NCBI GenBank assembly: GCA_030535815.1
Contig: JAUNRD010000069.1
Location: forward strand, 1-7,923
Direction: 5' to 3'
Source of the DNA: Clostridia bacterium
GTDB taxonomy: Bacteria > Bacillota > Clostridia > CAKSNL01 > HGM11501
Length of the DNA stretch: 7,923 nucleotides
Shown piece after piece: positions 5,932 to 7,923 of the stretch (position 1 is the first letter of the stretch; each line of letters opens with the position of its first letter). The notes below the pieces were generated by a model that was not told the DNA's origin, made no database searches, and saw only the letters and a program-made list of their open reading frames with translations. The position numbers and the translations under genes were made by a program.

Positions 5932-5947
5932 TGTTGAAAATTCAACA
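5932..5947. promoter_or_regulatory. Palindromic operator candidate for the Crp/Fnr-like regulator
   Basis: TGTTGAA-AA-TTCAACA, a perfect inverted repeat with 7-bp arms. It lies directly upstream of the regulator's ribosome binding site, at about +9 to +24 of its predicted transcript, and overlaps the -35 region of the plus-strand promoter. If the plus-strand -10 is TATAAT at 5969-5974, the palindrome is centred at about -41.5, the usual class II activator position of Crp/Fnr proteins. That the regulator binds here is an inference. Confidence 0.55.
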
Positions 5948-5974
5948 TACATACAAAGTTTATTATAATATAAT
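5941..5974 (+). promoter_or_regulatory. Promoter of the Fe-S protein gene
   Basis: Two overlapping TATAAT boxes occur, at 5964-5969 and 5969-5974. The first has TTCAAC (5941-5946) 17 bp upstream, a poor -35, which would fit an activator-dependent promoter. The -10 elements overlap that of the regulator's promoter on the other strand, so polymerase probably cannot occupy both at once. Confidence 0.55.
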
Positions 5975-5990
5975 TTACTCATAAAATCAA
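5962..5990 (-). promoter_or_regulatory. Promoter of the Crp/Fnr-like regulator gene
   Basis: The minus strand reads TTGATT (5990-5985), a 17-bp spacer and TATAAT (5967-5962). The predicted start is near 5955, with a leader of about 37 bases that contains the palindrome 5932-5947. Confidence 0.75.
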
Positions 5991-6012
5991 TAATAAAAAG
6001 GAGATATTTAAT

Positions 6013-6705
6013 ATGATAAGAAAAATAATAAAGATAGACACCGATAAATGCACAGGTTGCGGCCTCTGTGCCGAAGCCTGCCACGAAGGAGCAATTGAAA
6101 TTGTAGACGGAAAGGCCGTTTTAACAAGGGAGGATTACTGTGACGGACTTGGCGACTGCCTTCCCTCCTGCCCCACCGGCGCAATTACCTTTGAGGAAAG
6201 AGAAGCCCCCGCCTACAACGAAGAGGCAGTTAAAATGGCTAAAATCAAAAAAGCGGGGGCAAAATCCCCCTGTTCCTGCCCCGGCACTGCAAGCAAGGCT
6301 ATAAAAAGAGAGGATGCGCCATTCTACACCCATAAAGCACAAAGCCGTCTTCGTCAGTGGCCATGCCAGATAAAATTGGTTCCCGTAAACGCGCCCTATT
6401 TTGACGGAGCAGACCTTTTGATTGCCGCAGACTGTACGGCATATGCCTACGGCGATTTCCACAACGAGTTTATCAAAAAACGCATTACCTTAATCGGCTG
6501 TCCAAAGCTTGACGAAGGTGATTATTCAGAGAAGCTTACGGCAATAATAAAAAATAACAATATAAAAAGCGTTACCGTTGTCAGAATGGAAGTGCCCTGC
6601 TGCGGAGGGATTGAAAACGCCACCAAAAACGCACTTATGGCAAGCGGTAAATTTATCCCCTGGCAGGTTGTAACCGTATCTACAGACGGAAAAATTCTTG
6701 AATAA
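6013..6705 (+). CDS. Ferredoxin-like, cysteine-rich Fe-S protein
   Basis: A 230-residue cytoplasmic protein with an N-terminal dicluster ferredoxin domain (1-60) and a long C-terminal region I cannot name. Motif 1 is CTGCGLCAEAC (C13, C16, C19, C23). Motif 2 is CDGLGDCLPSCP (C43, C49, C53), where the second Cys is replaced by Leu46, so the second cluster has at most three Cys ligands; a [3Fe-4S] cluster or an Asp-ligated cluster are the options. The C-terminal region adds CSCPG (C87, C89), C118, C141, C163 and a CCGG pair (C196, C197), 14 Cys in total. These could bind another cluster or take part in thiol chemistry. The start has AAGGAG nine bases upstream. It is divergent from the Crp/Fnr-like regulator and precedes the flavodiiron gene by 63 bases, so electron transfer to that enzyme is plausible but not shown. 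Confidence 0.75.
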   Translation: MIRKIIKIDTDKCTGCGLCAEACHEGAIEIVDGKAVLTREDYCDGLGDCLPSCPTGAITFEEREAPAYNEEAVKMAKIKKAGAKSPCSCPGTASKAIKREDAPFYTHKAQSRLRQWPCQIKLVPVNAPYFDGADLLIAADCTAYAYGDFHNEFIKKRITLIGCPKLDEGDYSEKLTAIIKNNNIKSVTVVRMEVPCCGGIENATKNALMASGKFIPWQVVTVSTDGKILE

Positions 6706-6710
6706 GAATA

Positions 6711-6739
6711 TTGAAAAATTTTTCTTCTTGTGATACAAT
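6711..6739 (+). promoter_or_regulatory. Internal promoter of the flavodiiron gene
   Basis: TTGAAA (6711-6716), a 17-bp spacer and TACAAT (6734-6739), between the Fe-S gene stop and the flavodiiron start. A perfect 12-bp palindrome GAAAAATTTTTC (6713-6724) overlaps the -35. No terminator separates the two genes, so readthrough from upstream is also expected. Confidence 0.65.
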
Positions 6740-6768
6740 TATAGAAAACAATTTGAGAGGTGCAAAAA

Positions 6769-7896
6769 ATGCTTATAACAAATGACATTAAATATATCGG
6801 AGTCAATGACAGAAAGACCGATCTTTTTGAAGGTCAGTACAAAATCCCCTCGGGAATTTCCTATAATTCATATGTGATCTTAGACGAAAAAGTGGCTGTG
6901 TTTGATACCTCGGATGCCGCCTTCTGTGAAGAATGGCTTTACAACCTTAAGAACGCCATCGGAGAAAGAACGCCCGATTATTTAATCGTTTTGCATATGG
7001 AGCCGGATCACTCTTCCAACATCAAAGCTTTTACGGAGCTTTATCCCGATGCAAAAATCGTTGCCTCTGCCAAAGCCTTTGCTATGATGAAGCAGTTTTT
7101 CGGCACTGATTTTACAGATAAGCAGGTAGTAGCAGGCGAAGGAACAACCCTTTCCTTGGGACGTCACAATTTAACCTTCCTCACAGCTCCTATGGTGCAC
7201 TGGCCCGAGGTTATCGTGGCATATGACAGTTTTGATAAGGTGCTCTTCTCTGCAGACGGATTCGGAAAGTTCGGCACTCCCGATACTGACGAAGCCTGGG
7301 CAGACGAGGCAAGGCGTTATTATATCGGCATCGTAGGAAAATACGGCGCTCAGGTGCAGTCTCTCTTAAAAAAAGCATCTGCTCTTGATATTAAAATAAT
7401 CTGCCCCCTACACGGCCCGGTGCTTAAGGACAATTTAGGCTACTACCTTAACCTTTACAACACCTGGTCAAGCTACACCCCTGAAGAAGACGGCGTAATG
7501 ATTGCTTATACATCGGTTTACGGCAACACAAAAAAGGCAGCGGAATATTTATACGAAAAGCTTAAGGAAAAGGGTGTGAAAACCGTTATTCTTACAGACC
7601 TTGCAAGAAGCGATATGTCCCTTGCAACATCGGATGCTTTCAAGTACTCAAAGCTTGTACTTGCAACAACCACCTACAATGCGGATATATTTCCCTTTAT
7701 GAAAGAGTTTATCGACCATCTTACAGAAAGAAACTTCCAGAAGCGAAAAGTTTCCTTTATTGAAAACGGAAGCTGGGCACCAATGGCCACAAAGGTTATG
7801 AAAGGTATGCTTGAAAAAAGCAAGGACTTGACCTATGCCGTAACGGAAGTTAAAATTCTTTCAGCTATGACAGAAGAAAACAAAAAATATATTTAA
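6769..7896 (+). CDS. A-type flavodiiron protein (O2 or NO reductase)
   Basis: Flavodiiron proteins reduce O2 to water or NO to N2O in the cytoplasm of anaerobes. The 375-residue protein has the two core domains. The metallo-beta-lactamase-like part (1-235) carries the complete diiron ligand set: HMEPDH (H76, E78, D80, H81), H144 in APMVHWPE, D163 in SADGFG and H215 in PLHGPV. The flavodoxin part (about 242-375) begins with the FMN phosphate loop YTSVYGNT (247-254) and includes a later GSWAPMA segment. No rubredoxin or flavin reductase extension is present, so an external donor is needed; the Fe-S protein upstream or a rubredoxin elsewhere are candidates. I start at the ATG at 6769, eight bases after GAGAGG, rather than at a GTG at 6760 that forms part of that site. 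Length is slightly below the usual 390-400. O2 versus NO preference cannot be read from the sequence. Confidence 0.94.
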   Translation: MLITNDIKYIGVNDRKTDLFEGQYKIPSGISYNSYVILDEKVAVFDTSDAAFCEEWLYNLKNAIGERTPDYLIVLHMEPDHSSNIKAFTELYPDAKIVASAKAFAMMKQFFGTDFTDKQVVAGEGTTLSLGRHNLTFLTAPMVHWPEVIVAYDSFDKVLFSADGFGKFGTPDTDEAWADEARRYYIGIVGKYGAQVQSLLKKASALDIKIICPLHGPVLKDNLGYYLNLYNTWSSYTPEEDGVMIAYTSVYGNTKKAAEYLYEKLKEKGVKTVILTDLARSDMSLATSDAFKYSKLVLATTTYNADIFPFMKEFIDHLTERNFQKRKVSFIENGSWAPMATKVMKGMLEKSKDLTYAVTEVKILSAMTEENKKYI

Positions 7897-7923
7897 TCTT
7901 TGGCAAGTGAACTGTCGAAAAAA

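Noticed and set aside
6121..6462. 113-codon antisense frame inside the Fe-S protein gene
   Set aside because: Gly/Phe/Cys-rich shadow of the ferredoxin-like gene; no start signal.
7897..7923. Start of another feature after the flavodiiron gene
   Set aside because: Only 27 bases remain; a final A-run is visible, but it is too little to call a terminator or gene.

Overview
The window looks like chromosomal DNA from a low-to-moderate-GC anaerobic Bacillota, most likely a gut-type Clostridia. The reasons are AGGAG-type ribosome binding sites, near-consensus sigma-A promoters, a carD-ispD-ispF operon, a secreted protein with copper-amine-oxidase-like 'stalk' repeats, an A-type flavodiiron protein, and a tRNA gene with an encoded CCA. 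TGA serves as a normal stop here (ispD and the Crp/Fnr-like gene both end in TGA).

Layout. (1) 1-1063: a lipoprotein gene whose frame is intact except for a TGA inside the signal peptide, three codons before the lipobox, followed by a strong terminator. (2) 1062-1720: an accessory-looking zone without a convincing intact gene. It holds a 76-codon open stretch on the minus strand that reads like a gene 3' remnant, a minus-strand terminator-like hairpin next to an 11-nt echo of a tRNA acceptor end, and a roughly 165-bp array of small hairpins separated by GTGATAT/ATATCAC spacers. (3) 1688-1913: tRNA-Leu(UAG) on the minus strand with its own promoter and terminator. (4) 1916-3629: minus-strand operon carD-ispD-ispF with a perfect TTGACA/17/TATAAT promoter. 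(5) 3679-5259: a divergently transcribed, secreted stalk-domain plus SGNH esterase (CE2-like), ending in a bidirectional terminator shared with the next, convergent gene. (6) 5259-7896: a redox module. A Crp/Fnr-family regulator (minus) is divergent from a ferredoxin-like, cysteine-rich Fe-S protein and a flavodiiron protein (plus).

How the genes work together. carD-ispD-ispF couples a global RNA-polymerase-binding regulator with two steps of MEP isoprenoid synthesis. The redox module is a plausible O2/NO detoxification unit: the flavodiiron protein reduces O2 or NO, the Fe-S protein may carry electrons or handle clusters, and the Crp/Fnr-like protein probably controls both. In the regulator/Fe-S intergenic space two sigma-A promoters overlap face to face. 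A 7-2-7 palindrome sits at about -41.5 of one possible plus-strand start and inside the leader of the regulator gene, which fits activation of the Fe-S gene together with autorepression.

The least explained parts are the hairpin array beside tRNA-Leu, the TGA in the lipoprotein signal peptide, and the regulator/Fe-S promoter switch. No database search was possible, so all family assignments come from motif recognition.
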